Shown here: positions 17,572-25,647 of the stretch, in pieces | How the letters are laid out: every line of letters starts with the position of its first letter | How positions within the stretch are numbered: position 1 is the stretch's first letter | From: Jiangella muralis | GTDB lineage: Bacteria; Actinomycetota; Actinomycetes; Jiangellales; Jiangellaceae | Reading direction: 5' to 3' | Length of the DNA stretch: 64,000 nucleotides | Assembly: GCF_001270745.1 (NCBI RefSeq) | Contig: NZ_LFXL01000036.1 | Location: 37,348 to 101,347 of the forward strand | Made by a program: the position numbers and the translations under genes | Notes under the pieces: model-generated | What the model saw: the letters and a program-made list of their open reading frames with translations, nothing else | Databases searched by the model: none | What the model was told of the DNA's origin: nothing

Positions 17572-18006
17572 ATGTCCGGGGCGTCTGCGACGCTCTCGTC
17601 CGTGACAGAGACACCCGTCCCTCGCGACGACCGCATGTGGCCGAATGGGGCGTATCCCTTCTCGATCGCCTTCGGCGTGCTCTTCATCGGCGTCAGCATT
17701 GGGCTCGTGGTGGCCGCGGCCGGTCGCGGCGCCGGCCTGTTCGTGCTCACGCTCGCCGCCACGCCGGTGGCCGGAGCGATCGGCTGGATGTACATGACGC
17801 TGGGACAGCGCTACCGGCTCCGTCGCGGACGGTTCGACGGCAAGCTGCTGGCGGCCGAGCTGGTCTCGGCCGGGGCCGGCTTGGCGATCTTCCTGGCGGA
17901 CCGGCAGCTCGCCTTCACGGTGCTCTGCGGCTTCCTGGGCGTCGGCATGCTGGCCAACGCGCGAATGGTCCGGCTCGCCCGCGCCAATCGTCCGGCCGGC
18001 GAGTGA
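17572..18006 (+). CDS. small integral membrane protein
   Basis: 144 residues with about four hydrophobic stretches (AYPFSIAFGVLFIGVSIGLVV, GLFVLTLAATPVAGAIGWMY and two near the C-terminus) and a basic loop YRLRRGRFDGK. No family is recognised. It starts 15 bases after the SDR stop, so it may be in the same ECF41-controlled operon. An alternative GTG at 17602 would remove ten residues. Confidence 0.65.
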   Translation: MSGASATLSSVTETPVPRDDRMWPNGAYPFSIAFGVLFIGVSIGLVVAAAGRGAGLFVLTLAATPVAGAIGWMYMTLGQRYRLRRGRFDGKLLAAELVSAGAGLAIFLADRQLAFTVLCGFLGVGMLANARMVRLARANRPAGE

Positions 18007-18016
18007 GCTGTCGCCG

Positions 18017-18421
18017 TCAGGCCACGAAGATGCAGAACGGATGGCCGGCGAGGTCGGCGTAGACGCGCAGCGGCTCGTCGGGGTCGTCGATGCGGTCGAA
18101 GATCATCCGGCCGCCGAGCTCGAGCACGCGGTCGTGCTGGACCAGCAGCTCCTCCATCGACGGCACGGTCATGTCGAGGTGCAGCTGCTGCGGGACGGCG
18201 CCGTCGGGCCACGTCGACGGCGTCAGCTGGTCGGTCTGCTGGAAGCCCAGCCGGCGGTTGCCGTCGTGGTCGTGCAGGACCAGCCAGTCGTCGCCGGCGG
18301 GGTCGACGGTCTCGTGGCCGGGCCGGTACACGTAGCCGAGCAGCTGCCGGTAGAACTCCGCCAGTCCGCGTGCGTCGGTGGTGTCCAGCACGGTCTGCAA
18401 CACGCTGGGATAGGTCGTCAT
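18017..18421 (-). CDS. VOC-family (glyoxalase/dioxygenase fold) protein
   Basis: 134 residues with the beta-alpha-beta-beta-beta repeats of the vicinal oxygen chelate fold: VLQTVLDTTDARGLAEFYRQLLGYV, WLVLHDHDGNRRLGFQQ, QLHLDMTV, YADLAGHPFCIFVA. Likely metal or antibiotic binding; the substrate is unknown. The upstream extension to 18802 is out-of-phase noise over the GDPD promoter. A TACCGT box ends six bases before the ATG, suggesting a leaderless mRNA. Confidence 0.87.
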   Translation of the reverse strand: MTTYPSVLQTVLDTTDARGLAEFYRQLLGYVYRPGHETVDPAGDDWLVLHDHDGNRRLGFQQTDQLTPSTWPDGAVPQQLHLDMTVPSMEELLVQHDRVLELGGRMIFDRIDDPDEPLRVYADLAGHPFCIFVA

Positions 18422-18500
18422 GCCGGGACGGTACCCGCGGGGTCCGACATTCAGCTTCGGGTCGCCGCACGTGTCAGTGGCGGGCGTTACCGTTCGCCCC

Positions 18501-19454
18501 ATGAGCAGGCTCACCGGTCTCCTGACCGCAGGCGCCGTCGCCGCGGTCCTCATCCCGACGACGACGGCCACCGCCGCCACGGAGAACCCGTGGCTGGAGC
18601 GGCGCGTCCTCAACATCGCGCACCAGGGCGGCGAGATCGAGGCGCCGTCAGACACCCTCTTTGCGTTCAAGTCGGCGGTCGACCAGGGCGCCGACGTGCT
18701 CGAGCTGGACGTCCACGCGACGGCCGACGGCGAGTTGGTCGTCCTGCACGACACCACCGTCGACCGCACGACGAACGGCGCCGGGCGGGTCGACGCGCTC
18801 ACGCTCGAGCAGATCCGGGCGCTCGACGCGGCCCACTGGTTCGTTCCCGGCTGCGGGACCTGCCACGGCCAGGACCCCGCCGCCTACGCGTTCCGCGGCG
18901 TCGCGACAGGGGAGCGGCCGGCGCCGGACGGGTACACGGCCGCCGACTTCCGCATCCCGACGCTGCGCGAGGTGCTCGAGACGTTCCCGGGTGTCCTGCT
19001 CAACGTCGAGATCAAGCGGACCCGCCCCGAGACGTCGCCATACGAGCGCACCATGGCCGACCTCCTCGCCGAGTTCGGCCGCGGCACCGACACCGTCGTC
19101 GCCTCGTTCTCCGACAGCGCCGTCACCCGGTTCAAGCTCTACAACCGCGACGTCAGCACGTCGCCGGGCAGCACGCAGGCCACGGCGTTCTGGCTGAACA
19201 CGCTCGGCCCGCTGACCGGCATCACGCTGCACGGACACCACGCGCTGCAGGTGCCGCCGTCACAGTCGGGCATCCCGGTCGTCACGGCCGACTTCGTCGC
19301 CGACGCGCACCGCCGCGGCCTCGCCGTCCACGTCTGGACCATCAACGACCGCGTCGAGATGGAGCGGCTCATCGACCTCGGCGTCGACGGCATCATGACC
19401 GACCGGCCGACGCTGCTCCAGCAGGTGCTGGACGATCGCGGCGTGGGGACGTGA
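18501..19454 (+). CDS. secreted glycerophosphodiester phosphodiesterase
   Basis: 317 residues. An N-terminal signal peptide (MSRLTGLLTAGAVAAVLIP, cleavage probably after TATAA) is followed by a GDPD TIM barrel: catalytic IAHQGGEIEAPSDT, metal-binding ELDVHAT and VVLHDTTVDRTTNG, the LNVEIKR strand, and a final VWTINDRVEMERLIDLGVDGIMTDRP. It would hydrolyse glycerophosphodiesters outside the cell to glycerol-3-phosphate. HQGG replaces the commoner HRG at the first catalytic histidine. A TACCGT box seven bases before the ATG predicts a leaderless mRNA. Confidence 0.93.
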   Translation: MSRLTGLLTAGAVAAVLIPTTTATAATENPWLERRVLNIAHQGGEIEAPSDTLFAFKSAVDQGADVLELDVHATADGELVVLHDTTVDRTTNGAGRVDALTLEQIRALDAAHWFVPGCGTCHGQDPAAYAFRGVATGERPAPDGYTAADFRIPTLREVLETFPGVLLNVEIKRTRPETSPYERTMADLLAEFGRGTDTVVASFSDSAVTRFKLYNRDVSTSPGSTQATAFWLNTLGPLTGITLHGHHALQVPPSQSGIPVVTADFVADAHRRGLAVHVWTINDRVEMERLIDLGVDGIMTDRPTLLQQVLDDRGVGT

Positions 19455-19536
19455 CCAGCCGGGCATAGTTCACGGCCGCCGGCGCTTGTAGCAAGGCAGT
19501 CGCGACGACGCGACCGGACGAGAGGACGCCCCACGC

Positions 19537-20829
19537 ATGAACGTGCAGGCCCGCCGCATCCAGAGCGTCTACATCACGTTGATGCTCGGCAACACGCTGG
19601 CCGCCTCGTTCATCTGGGGCATCAACACGCTGTTCCTGCTCGACGCCGGGCTGAGCAACCTCGAGGCGTTCGCCGCCAACGCGTTCTACACGGTCGGCGT
19701 CGTGCTCTTCGAGGTTCCGACGGGGGTCATCGCGGACACCTGGGGGCGGCGGGTGTCGTACCTGCTCGGCACCGTGACGCTCGCCGTGACGACCGCGCTG
19801 TACTACCTGATGTGGCAGATCAGCGCGCCGTTCTGGGCGTGGGCCGTGGTGTCGGCGCTACTCGGCCTGGGGTTCACGTTCTTCTCCGGCGCGGTCGAGG
19901 CGTGGCTGGTCGACGCCCTGCACCACGCTGGGTACGAGGGCAGCCTCGAGGCCGTCTTCGGCCGCGGCCAGATGGTGTCCGGCGTGGCGATGCTCGGTGG
20001 GTCGGTTGCCGGCGGCGTGATCGCCCAGGTGACCGACCTGGGGGTGCCCATGCTGCTGCGGGTGGGCGTGCTGCTGGCGATGTTCGTCGTGGCGGGCCTG
20101 CTGATGCGCGATCTCGGCTTCACCCCGGACCGGTCGGCGGGCACGGCGCAGGCGGTGCGCGGCATCTGGTCGGCGTCCATCGAGCACGGCCTGAAGAACC
20201 CTCCGGTGCGCTGGGTCATGCTGGCCGCGCCTTTCGTGTCCGGCGTCAGCTTCTACGGCTTCTACGCGATGCAGCCCTACCTGCTGGAGCTGTACGGCGA
20301 CCCCGACGCCTACTCGATCGCGGGCCTGGCCGCGGCCGCCGTCGCCGGGGCCCAGGTGGTCGGCGGATACCTCGCGCCGCACGCCCGGCGGCTGTTCCGC
20401 AAGCGGACGACCGCGCTGATCGGCGGCACGGCGGCCGGTGCGGCGATCCTGGGGCTGCTCGGCGTCACCGACGGATTCTGGGTGGCGATCGTCCTGCTGG
20501 TGCTGTGGGCCCTGGTGTTCGCCGCGGAGATGCCGATCCGCCAGGCGTACCTCAACGACCTCATCCCGTCGAAGCAGCGGGCGACGGTGTTGTCGTTCGA
20601 CTCGCTGATGGGCAACGCCGGTGGCGTGGTCGTCCAGCCGGCGCTCGGCCGGGCCGCCGACGTCTACAGCTACGGCACCTCGCTGGCGATCGGCGGCGTG
20701 ATCCAGTTGGTGGCGGTCCCCTTCCTGATCGGCAGCCGCCGGCAGGGCTCGCCGGCCGACGTTGCCGTCACCGTGTCCGGCTCGCCGGTCGTGACGGAGC
20801 CGCCTCCCGACGAGAAGCTACAGCGTTGA
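19537..20829 (+). CDS. MFS transporter
   Basis: 430 residues with about 12 membrane helices. The loop 2-3 motif of the major facilitator superfamily is visible as GVIADTWGRRVSYLLG, near residues 64-79. The family resembles drug/small-molecule exporters. The ATG is preceded by GAGAGGA. The stop codon overlaps the -35 element of the ArsR-like gene that follows, but that gene has its own promoter. Confidence 0.92.
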   Translation: MNVQARRIQSVYITLMLGNTLAASFIWGINTLFLLDAGLSNLEAFAANAFYTVGVVLFEVPTGVIADTWGRRVSYLLGTVTLAVTTALYYLMWQISAPFWAWAVVSALLGLGFTFFSGAVEAWLVDALHHAGYEGSLEAVFGRGQMVSGVAMLGGSVAGGVIAQVTDLGVPMLLRVGVLLAMFVVAGLLMRDLGFTPDRSAGTAQAVRGIWSASIEHGLKNPPVRWVMLAAPFVSGVSFYGFYAMQPYLLELYGDPDAYSIAGLAAAAVAGAQVVGGYLAPHARRLFRKRTTALIGGTAAGAAILGLLGVTDGFWVAIVLLVLWALVFAAEMPIRQAYLNDLIPSKQRATVLSFDSLMGNAGGVVVQPALGRAADVYSYGTSLAIGGVIQLVAVPFLIGSRRQGSPADVAVTVSGSPVVTEPPPDEKLQR

Positions 20830-20855
20830 CTTATATAAGCATGTGCCGATAACCT
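20826..20855 (+). promoter_or_regulatory. sigma-70-type promoter with palindromic operator for the ArsR gene
   Basis: TTGACT (20826-20831), 18 bases, then TAACCT (20850-20855), which ends six bases before the ATG, so the transcript should be leaderless. A perfect AT-rich palindrome CTTATATAAG (20830-20839) overlaps the -35 and stands out in this GC-rich region. It is the likely ArsR autoregulatory site. Confidence 0.65.
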
Positions 20856-20861
20856 AGTCCC

Positions 20862-21233
20862 ATGCATGCCTTCGACGTGCTCGGCGACCCGGTGCGCCGC
20901 CGGATCCTGGAGCTGCTTGCCGACGGCGAGCTGACCTCCGGCGCCGTCACGTCGGTCATCCAGCAGGAGTTCGGCATCTCGCAGCCGGCGGTGTCGCAGC
21001 ATCTCAAGGTGCTGCGCGAATCCGGGTTCGCCACCGTGCGACCCGACGGCGCCCGCCGGCTGTACGCCGTCAGCACCGAACCGCTCCGCGATGTCGACGT
21101 ATGGCTCGACCGCTTCCGCCGGTTCTGGACCCCTCCTCTGGACGCGCTGGCCACCGAACTGGCCAGAGGCAAGCGGCAACGCCGGCTGCAGGAGCAGGCC
21201 GGCCACGATCCGGACCAGGAGAACTCCCCATGA
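20862..21233 (+). CDS. ArsR-family transcriptional regulator
   Basis: 123 residues with a winged-helix domain: DVLGDPVRRRILELLADGELTSG, recognition helix ISQPAVSQHLKVLRESGFA, wing RPDGARRLYAVS. The metal-binding ELCVCDL box of arsenical regulators is absent, as in the branch paired with SRPBCC proteins. It overlaps the next gene by four bases (ATGA). It is likely to repress its own operon through the palindrome at 20830-20839. Confidence 0.93.
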   Translation: MHAFDVLGDPVRRRILELLADGELTSGAVTSVIQQEFGISQPAVSQHLKVLRESGFATVRPDGARRLYAVSTEPLRDVDVWLDRFRRFWTPPLDALATELARGKRQRRLQEQAGHDPDQENSP

Positions 21234-21889
21234 TCGATGTCGTCGAACAGGTCAACGCCGTGCGCCGCCAGGTCGGCTCGCGGACCATCGAGGCGGGTGA
21301 GGCTCGCACCGTCACCGTCAGCCAGACCTACCCGGCCACCGTCGAGGACGTCTGGGACGCCTGCACGAACGCCGAGCGCATCCCGCGCTGGTTCTCGCCG
21401 GTGACCGGCGAGCTGAAGCTCGGCGGGCGATACCAGGTCGAGGGCAACGCCGGTGGCACCGTCGAGCACTGCGACCCGCCCAAGAGCTTCGCCGTCACCT
21501 GGGAGTACAACGGCGAGGTCAGCTGGGTCGAGGTCCGGCTCACCGCCGACGGCGACCAGCGGACCCGGTTCGAGCTCGAGCACATCGCGCTGGTCAACAG
21601 CGCGTCGCTGGAGTTCTGGGACCTCTACGGCCCGGGCGCGGTCGGGCTCGGCTGGGACCTCGCGTTCATCGGCCTGAGCCTCCACTTCGCCTCCGGTGGC
21701 GAGCAGGTCGACCCCAAGGCGGTCGAGGCCTGGACCATGAGCGACGACGGCAAGCGGTTCGTCGGCCTGGCCAGCGAGCGCTGGCGCGACGCCAACGTCG
21801 AGGGCGGCTTCGCCACGCCGGAGGCCGCGCAGGGCGCCGCCGACCGGACGACCGCCTTCTACACCGGTGCGGAGGCGCCGCAGGGCTGA
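21230..21889 (+). CDS. SRPBCC (AHSA1-type) ligand-binding protein
   Basis: 219 residues of the START/Bet v1-like fold: VSQTYPATVEDVWDACTNAERIPRWFSPVTGELKLGGRYQVEGNAGGTVEHCDPPKSFAVTWEY (read in three blocks). Such proteins bind hydrophobic ligands and are nearly always paired with an ArsR regulator, as here with a 4-base overlap. The true start is the overlapping ATG at 21230; the open frame reaching back to 21101 is shadow of arsR. Ligand unknown. Confidence 0.9.
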   Translation: MIDVVEQVNAVRRQVGSRTIEAGEARTVTVSQTYPATVEDVWDACTNAERIPRWFSPVTGELKLGGRYQVEGNAGGTVEHCDPPKSFAVTWEYNGEVSWVEVRLTADGDQRTRFELEHIALVNSASLEFWDLYGPGAVGLGWDLAFIGLSLHFASGGEQVDPKAVEAWTMSDDGKRFVGLASERWRDANVEGGFATPEAAQGAADRTTAFYTGAEAPQG

Positions 21890-21948
21890 GCCCGCTCCGC
21901 CCCTGGAGCGGCGGACCTTGTCGGACCCGTCTTCTACCGTTCGGCGTC

Positions 21949-23199
21949 ATGACGACGGTGGCGGAGTCCGGCGACACGGTGCGCTGGCGCGGCGGGTACG
22001 GGCGGCTGTGGTCTGCCGCGGTCCTGTCGCGCTTCGGCGACGCCGTGCGCAACGTGGCGTTTCCGCTGGTCGCGGCCGGTCTGACGACGTCTCCGTTCCT
22101 GCTGTCGGTGGTGTCGGCGGCCGGCTATCTGCCGTGGCTGCTGTTCGGGTTGCTCGGCGGCGCCCTCGCCGACCGCGTCGACCGGCGCCGAGCCATGTGG
22201 ACGGTCGACGTCGTGCGCGGGCTGCTGGTGGCGGCGTTCGCGGTGGCGCTGGCGCTCGGGCAGGCGCACCTCGCCGTGCTGGCGGTGCTCGCGTTCGCGC
22301 TGACCACCTTGCAGACGCTGTTCGACAACGCGGCCACGGCCATCCTGCCGACTCTGGTGCCGCGGCCGGTGCTGCCGTCGGCCAACGCGCGCCTGATGAC
22401 CGGACAGGCGCTGGCCGGCACGTTCCTCGGCGCACCGGCGGCCGGTCTGCTGGTCACGGCGGGCGTGGCGCTGCCGTTCGCGGTCGACGCGGCGACGTAT
22501 CTGGTGGCGGCGGCGCTGATCGCGTCGCTGCCACGGCCGGTCGCCCCCGCGGCGCGACGGCCGGCCGGGTCCACGTTGCGGACGGAGATCGCGGCGGGCG
22601 TGCGGCGGCTCTGGCACGACCGCCTGCTGCGTGGTGGCTGTCTGGCGAACCTGCTGGGCAATCTGGTGATCGGTGGGCTCCAGGCGCTGCTGGTGCTGAT
22701 CATCACGCGCTGGGCCGGTGCCTCCGACGTCGTGTTCGGGCTGGTGCTGGCGGCGTATGGCGCAGGTGGGGTGGTGGGTGGGCTCGTGGCGACGCGGGTG
22801 GGGCGGTGGGTGGGTGGCGGGGCGACGGCCATGGTGCTGGCGCTGGCCGTGCAGACCGGCTGCCTGCTCGTCATCGGCGGCGTGCCCCACCCCGCGGCGA
22901 CGGCGGCCGCCCTCGCGGTCTTCGGGGTGGCCGGCATGGTGGTGAACGTGCACTTCGTGTCGTTGACGCAGCAGCGCACGCCCGACGACCTGCTCGGCCG
23001 CGTCTCGTCCGCCGAGCGCACGGTGGGCATCGCCGGCGCGCCGCTGGGCGCGTTGCTGTTCGGCGCGCTGGCCGAGCTCACCGAGGTCAACGTGCCGGCA
23101 CTGGCCGGCGCCGGCATCATGGCGCTGGCCGCGGTCGTCGTCCAGCGCGCGGCTCGCGCGGAACGGCTCGATGACCGGCCGGTGAACCGCGTGGTGTGA
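21949..23199 (+). CDS. MFS transporter (DHA3/EntS-like exporter)
   Basis: 416 residues, about 12 membrane helices. It begins with LWSAAVLSRFGDAVRNVAFPLVA and has LFGLLGGALADRVDRRRAMWTVD at the loop 2-3 motif, the pattern of drug and siderophore exporters with a MFS_3 (TIGR00900-like) fold. A TACCGT box ends eight bases before the ATG, suggesting its own, nearly leaderless, transcript. The substrate cannot be inferred. Confidence 0.92.
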   Translation: MTTVAESGDTVRWRGGYGRLWSAAVLSRFGDAVRNVAFPLVAAGLTTSPFLLSVVSAAGYLPWLLFGLLGGALADRVDRRRAMWTVDVVRGLLVAAFAVALALGQAHLAVLAVLAFALTTLQTLFDNAATAILPTLVPRPVLPSANARLMTGQALAGTFLGAPAAGLLVTAGVALPFAVDAATYLVAAALIASLPRPVAPAARRPAGSTLRTEIAAGVRRLWHDRLLRGGCLANLLGNLVIGGLQALLVLIITRWAGASDVVFGLVLAAYGAGGVVGGLVATRVGRWVGGGATAMVLALAVQTGCLLVIGGVPHPAATAAALAVFGVAGMVVNVHFVSLTQQRTPDDLLGRVSSAERTVGIAGAPLGALLFGALAELTEVNVPALAGAGIMALAAVVVQRAARAERLDDRPVNRVV

Positions 23200-23249
23200 G
23201 GCTGCCCACGTCGGCTGGATTCCGGCTCACCGATCCCGGTAGGCTGGCC

Positions 23250-23350
23250 ACAGCGAAGGGGAGTAGCCCCCAATGTCGCGGTCGACATACTGACGCTCCG
23301 GCGTCCGGCCGCGCGGCCTCGTTCATGAGGCGGGCGAGACCTTCGACCAC
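23250..23350 (+). ncRNA. yybP-ykoY manganese riboswitch
   Basis: The aptamer core is recognisable: GGGGAGTAG at 23258-23266, GTCGACATACTG at 23281-23292 and GAGACCTT at 23336-23343. P1 is closed by CGAAGG (23254-23259) with CCTTCG (23340-23345). These are the conserved Mn2+-binding loops of the yybP-ykoY family. It precedes a GDT1-type manganese exporter, the classic target. Confidence 0.88.
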
Positions 23351-23381
23351 TGGCAGTAATGCCGGGGTCGGAGTCTCGCAA

Positions 23382-23407
23382 CTTCCGGTCCCGGCCGTGA
23401 CCGGAAG
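23382..23407 (+). promoter_or_regulatory. ribosome-site hairpin, expression platform of the Mn riboswitch
   Basis: CTTCCGGTC (23382-23390) pairs perfectly with GACCGGAAG (23399-23407). The right arm contains the Shine-Dalgarno sequence GGAAGGG of the gene starting at 23415. In this form translation is off; Mn2+ binding to the aptamer should disfavour it. No terminator is seen, so control is probably translational. Confidence 0.75.
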
Positions 23408-23414
23408 GGATCCG

Positions 23415-24002
23415 ATGGCCGACCTGTGGGCCGCGTTCCTCGTGAGCTTCGGCGTGATCTTCGTGGCCGAGCTCGGCGACAAGTCCCAGCTGATGGCGTT
23501 GACGTTCGCCACGCGATTCAAGGCGTGGCACGTCATCCTCGGCATCACGATCGCCACGACTGTCGTGCACCTGGCGTCGGTCGCGATCGGGTTCGGACTG
23601 GGCGAGGCGCTCCCGACCGGCTGGATCAACGTCGTCGCGGCGGTCGCGTTCTTCGGCTTCGCGGCCTGGACGTGGCGCGGCGACTCCTTGACCGACGAGG
23701 AGAAGAACAAGGCCGAGCGGACCACCAAGGCCGCCATCATCGCCGTCGGCACGGCGTTCTTCCTGGCCGAACTGGGCGACAAGACGATGCTCGCCACCAT
23801 CACGCTGGCCGCCGACAACGACTGGGTCGGCGTGTGGATCGGCTCGACCGTCGGCATGGTCGCCGCGGACGCGCTGGCGATCCTCGTCGGCCGCTACCTG
23901 GGTCAGCGGCTGCCCGAGCGGCTGATCCAGGTCGGCGCCTCCGCGCTGTTCGTCCTGTTCGGTGTCTGGCTGCTGATCGAGGGCATCGCCGAGCTCACCT
24001 AG
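23415..24002 (+). CDS. GDT1/TMEM165-family manganese exporter
   Basis: 195 residues, six membrane helices in two homologous halves, each with the family motif E-x-G-D-K-[ST]: AELGDKSQL near residue 20 and AELGDKTML near 120. This family (MneA in Vibrio, Gdt1 in yeast) moves Mn2+ or Ca2+ out of the cytosol. It is controlled by the upstream Mn riboswitch. It is convergent with pmt and overlaps it by four bases; the shared CTAG gives both genes their stop codon. Confidence 0.93.
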   Translation: MADLWAAFLVSFGVIFVAELGDKSQLMALTFATRFKAWHVILGITIATTVVHLASVAIGFGLGEALPTGWINVVAAVAFFGFAAWTWRGDSLTDEEKNKAERTTKAAIIAVGTAFFLAELGDKTMLATITLAADNDWVGVWIGSTVGMVAADALAILVGRYLGQRLPERLIQVGASALFVLFGVWLLIEGIAELT

Positions 24003-25588
24003 ATCCAGCTGCTGAACCACATCCGCGCCCGCCAGGCGTCGTACGAGATCAGCTGGTCGACGTGGATGGGGTAGAACCAGGCGGCGACGGCGACGACGAT
24101 CAGGACGTAGCCGCCGGCGATCGCCACCCCGACGGCGCGCCGCCGCGGTGACGCGTCCGGTGGCCCGATGATCAGCCCCAGCGCGAACGTCACGGCGAGC
24201 ACCAGGAACGGCACGATCGCGACCGCGTAGAAGTAGAAGATCGTCCGGTCGGTGAAGAACAGCCACGGCACCCAGGTCGCGACGATGCCGGCGAGGATCG
24301 CCCCGGCCCGCCAGTCGCGGCGGAAGAACCACCACCACAGGCACACCAGCAGCGCCGCGCACGCACCCCACCACAGCGGCGGCGTGCCCAGCGCGAGGAC
24401 CGCCTGACTGCACCGTTCGGTCTCGCAGCCGGCCTGGCCGAGGTCGTACCCCTCGTAGTCGAACGACACCGGCCGGCCGACGTAGAGCCACTCCCACGGC
24501 TTGGACATGTAGTCGTGCGGGGTGTCCAGGTCGCGGTGGAACCGCCACATCTCCGCGTGGTAGTGCCACAGGCTGCGGGCCCAGCTCGGGAACAGCGAGC
24601 CCAGCGCGGACGGCGCGTTCTCGGTGGCCCACTGCCGGTGGTATCCGCCGGACGAGGTGATCCAGCCCCACCACGACACGACGTACACGAAGGCGGCGGT
24701 GACGACCATCGAGAGGAACGCGACCGGCCCGTCGCGCAGCACCGAGTTGAGGACGGGGCTGCGCAGGCCCGCCGCGCGCCGGGCGCCGACCTCCCACAAC
24801 ACCGTCATCAGGCCGAACACGGCCAGGGCGTACAGCCCGCTCCACTTCGTGCCGCAGGCCAGGCCGAGCATGATCCCGGCCGCCAGCCGCCACGGCCGCC
24901 ACCAGAACAACGGGCCGTCGCCCGGTTCCGTCAGCCCGCGGGCCAGCCGCGCCTCGGCCCAGTCGGCGTATCTGGCCCGCATCTGATCGCGGTCGATCAG
25001 CAGACAGCCGAACGCCGCGACGATGAACATCGCGAGGATGCCGTCGAGCACCGCCGTCCGGCTCATCACGATCGACAGGCCGTCGACGGCGAGCAGCAGG
25101 CCGGCAACGCAGCCGAGCAGCGTCGACCGGAACAGCCGCCGCCCGATGCGGGCGAGCATGATCACCGTCGCCACCCCGCACAGCGCGACGGCGACGCGCC
25201 AGCCGAACGGGTCCATGCCGAACACCCGGATGCCCTGGCCGATGAGGAACTTGCCGACCGGCGGGTGCACGACGAACGACGGCTCGTTCAGGAAGACGTC
25301 GAGGTCGCCGCTCAGGATCCGCTCGTTGGCGTCCTCGGTGAACTTGCGCGAGTAGCCGAACAGCAGTTGCGAGTAGGCGTCCTTGGCGTAGTACGTCTCA
25401 TCGAAGATGATCTTGTTCGGGCGGCCGAGGTCGACCAGCCGCAGCACCGCCGCCACGACGCCGACCAGCAGCGGGCCGATCCAGCCCCAGATGCGGTCGG
25501 ACGGCATCGGCCGGACGAGGCGGGCCCGGATGCCGGCCGCGGACCGCTCCGTCTCGGAAGCCTCTGGGGCGTCAACCGTCTGGGTCAC
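23999..25588 (-). CDS. pmt: polyprenyl-phosphate-mannose protein O-mannosyltransferase
   Basis: 529 residues of the PMT (GT39) family: an acidic first luminal loop with FDETYYAKDAY (the catalytic Asp-Glu), HPPVGKFLIG, GLLLAVDGLSIVMSRTAVLD, and about ten membrane helices. It transfers mannose from polyprenyl phosphate to Ser/Thr of proteins during Sec export, as Rv1002c does in mycobacteria. Its divergence from rsmI also matches the mycobacterial order. The GTG start follows a TAGGAT box by six bases, predicting a leaderless mRNA. Confidence 0.95.
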   Translation of the reverse strand: MTQTVDAPEASETERSAAGIRARLVRPMPSDRIWGWIGPLLVGVVAAVLRLVDLGRPNKIIFDETYYAKDAYSQLLFGYSRKFTEDANERILSGDLDVFLNEPSFVVHPPVGKFLIGQGIRVFGMDPFGWRVAVALCGVATVIMLARIGRRLFRSTLLGCVAGLLLAVDGLSIVMSRTAVLDGILAMFIVAAFGCLLIDRDQMRARYADWAEARLARGLTEPGDGPLFWWRPWRLAAGIMLGLACGTKWSGLYALAVFGLMTVLWEVGARRAAGLRSPVLNSVLRDGPVAFLSMVVTAAFVYVVSWWGWITSSGGYHRQWATENAPSALGSLFPSWARSLWHYHAEMWRFHRDLDTPHDYMSKPWEWLYVGRPVSFDYEGYDLGQAGCETERCSQAVLALGTPPLWWGACAALLVCLWWWFFRRDWRAGAILAGIVATWVPWLFFTDRTIFYFYAVAIVPFLVLAVTFALGLIIGPPDASPRRRAVGVAIAGGYVLIVVAVAAWFYPIHVDQLISYDAWRARMWFSSWI

Positions 25589-25647
25589 CGGGTCATCCTA
25601 CGAGTGCTCGCTGTGAGCGGCGGCCGCCGTTGCGCGAGGATGGGCGG

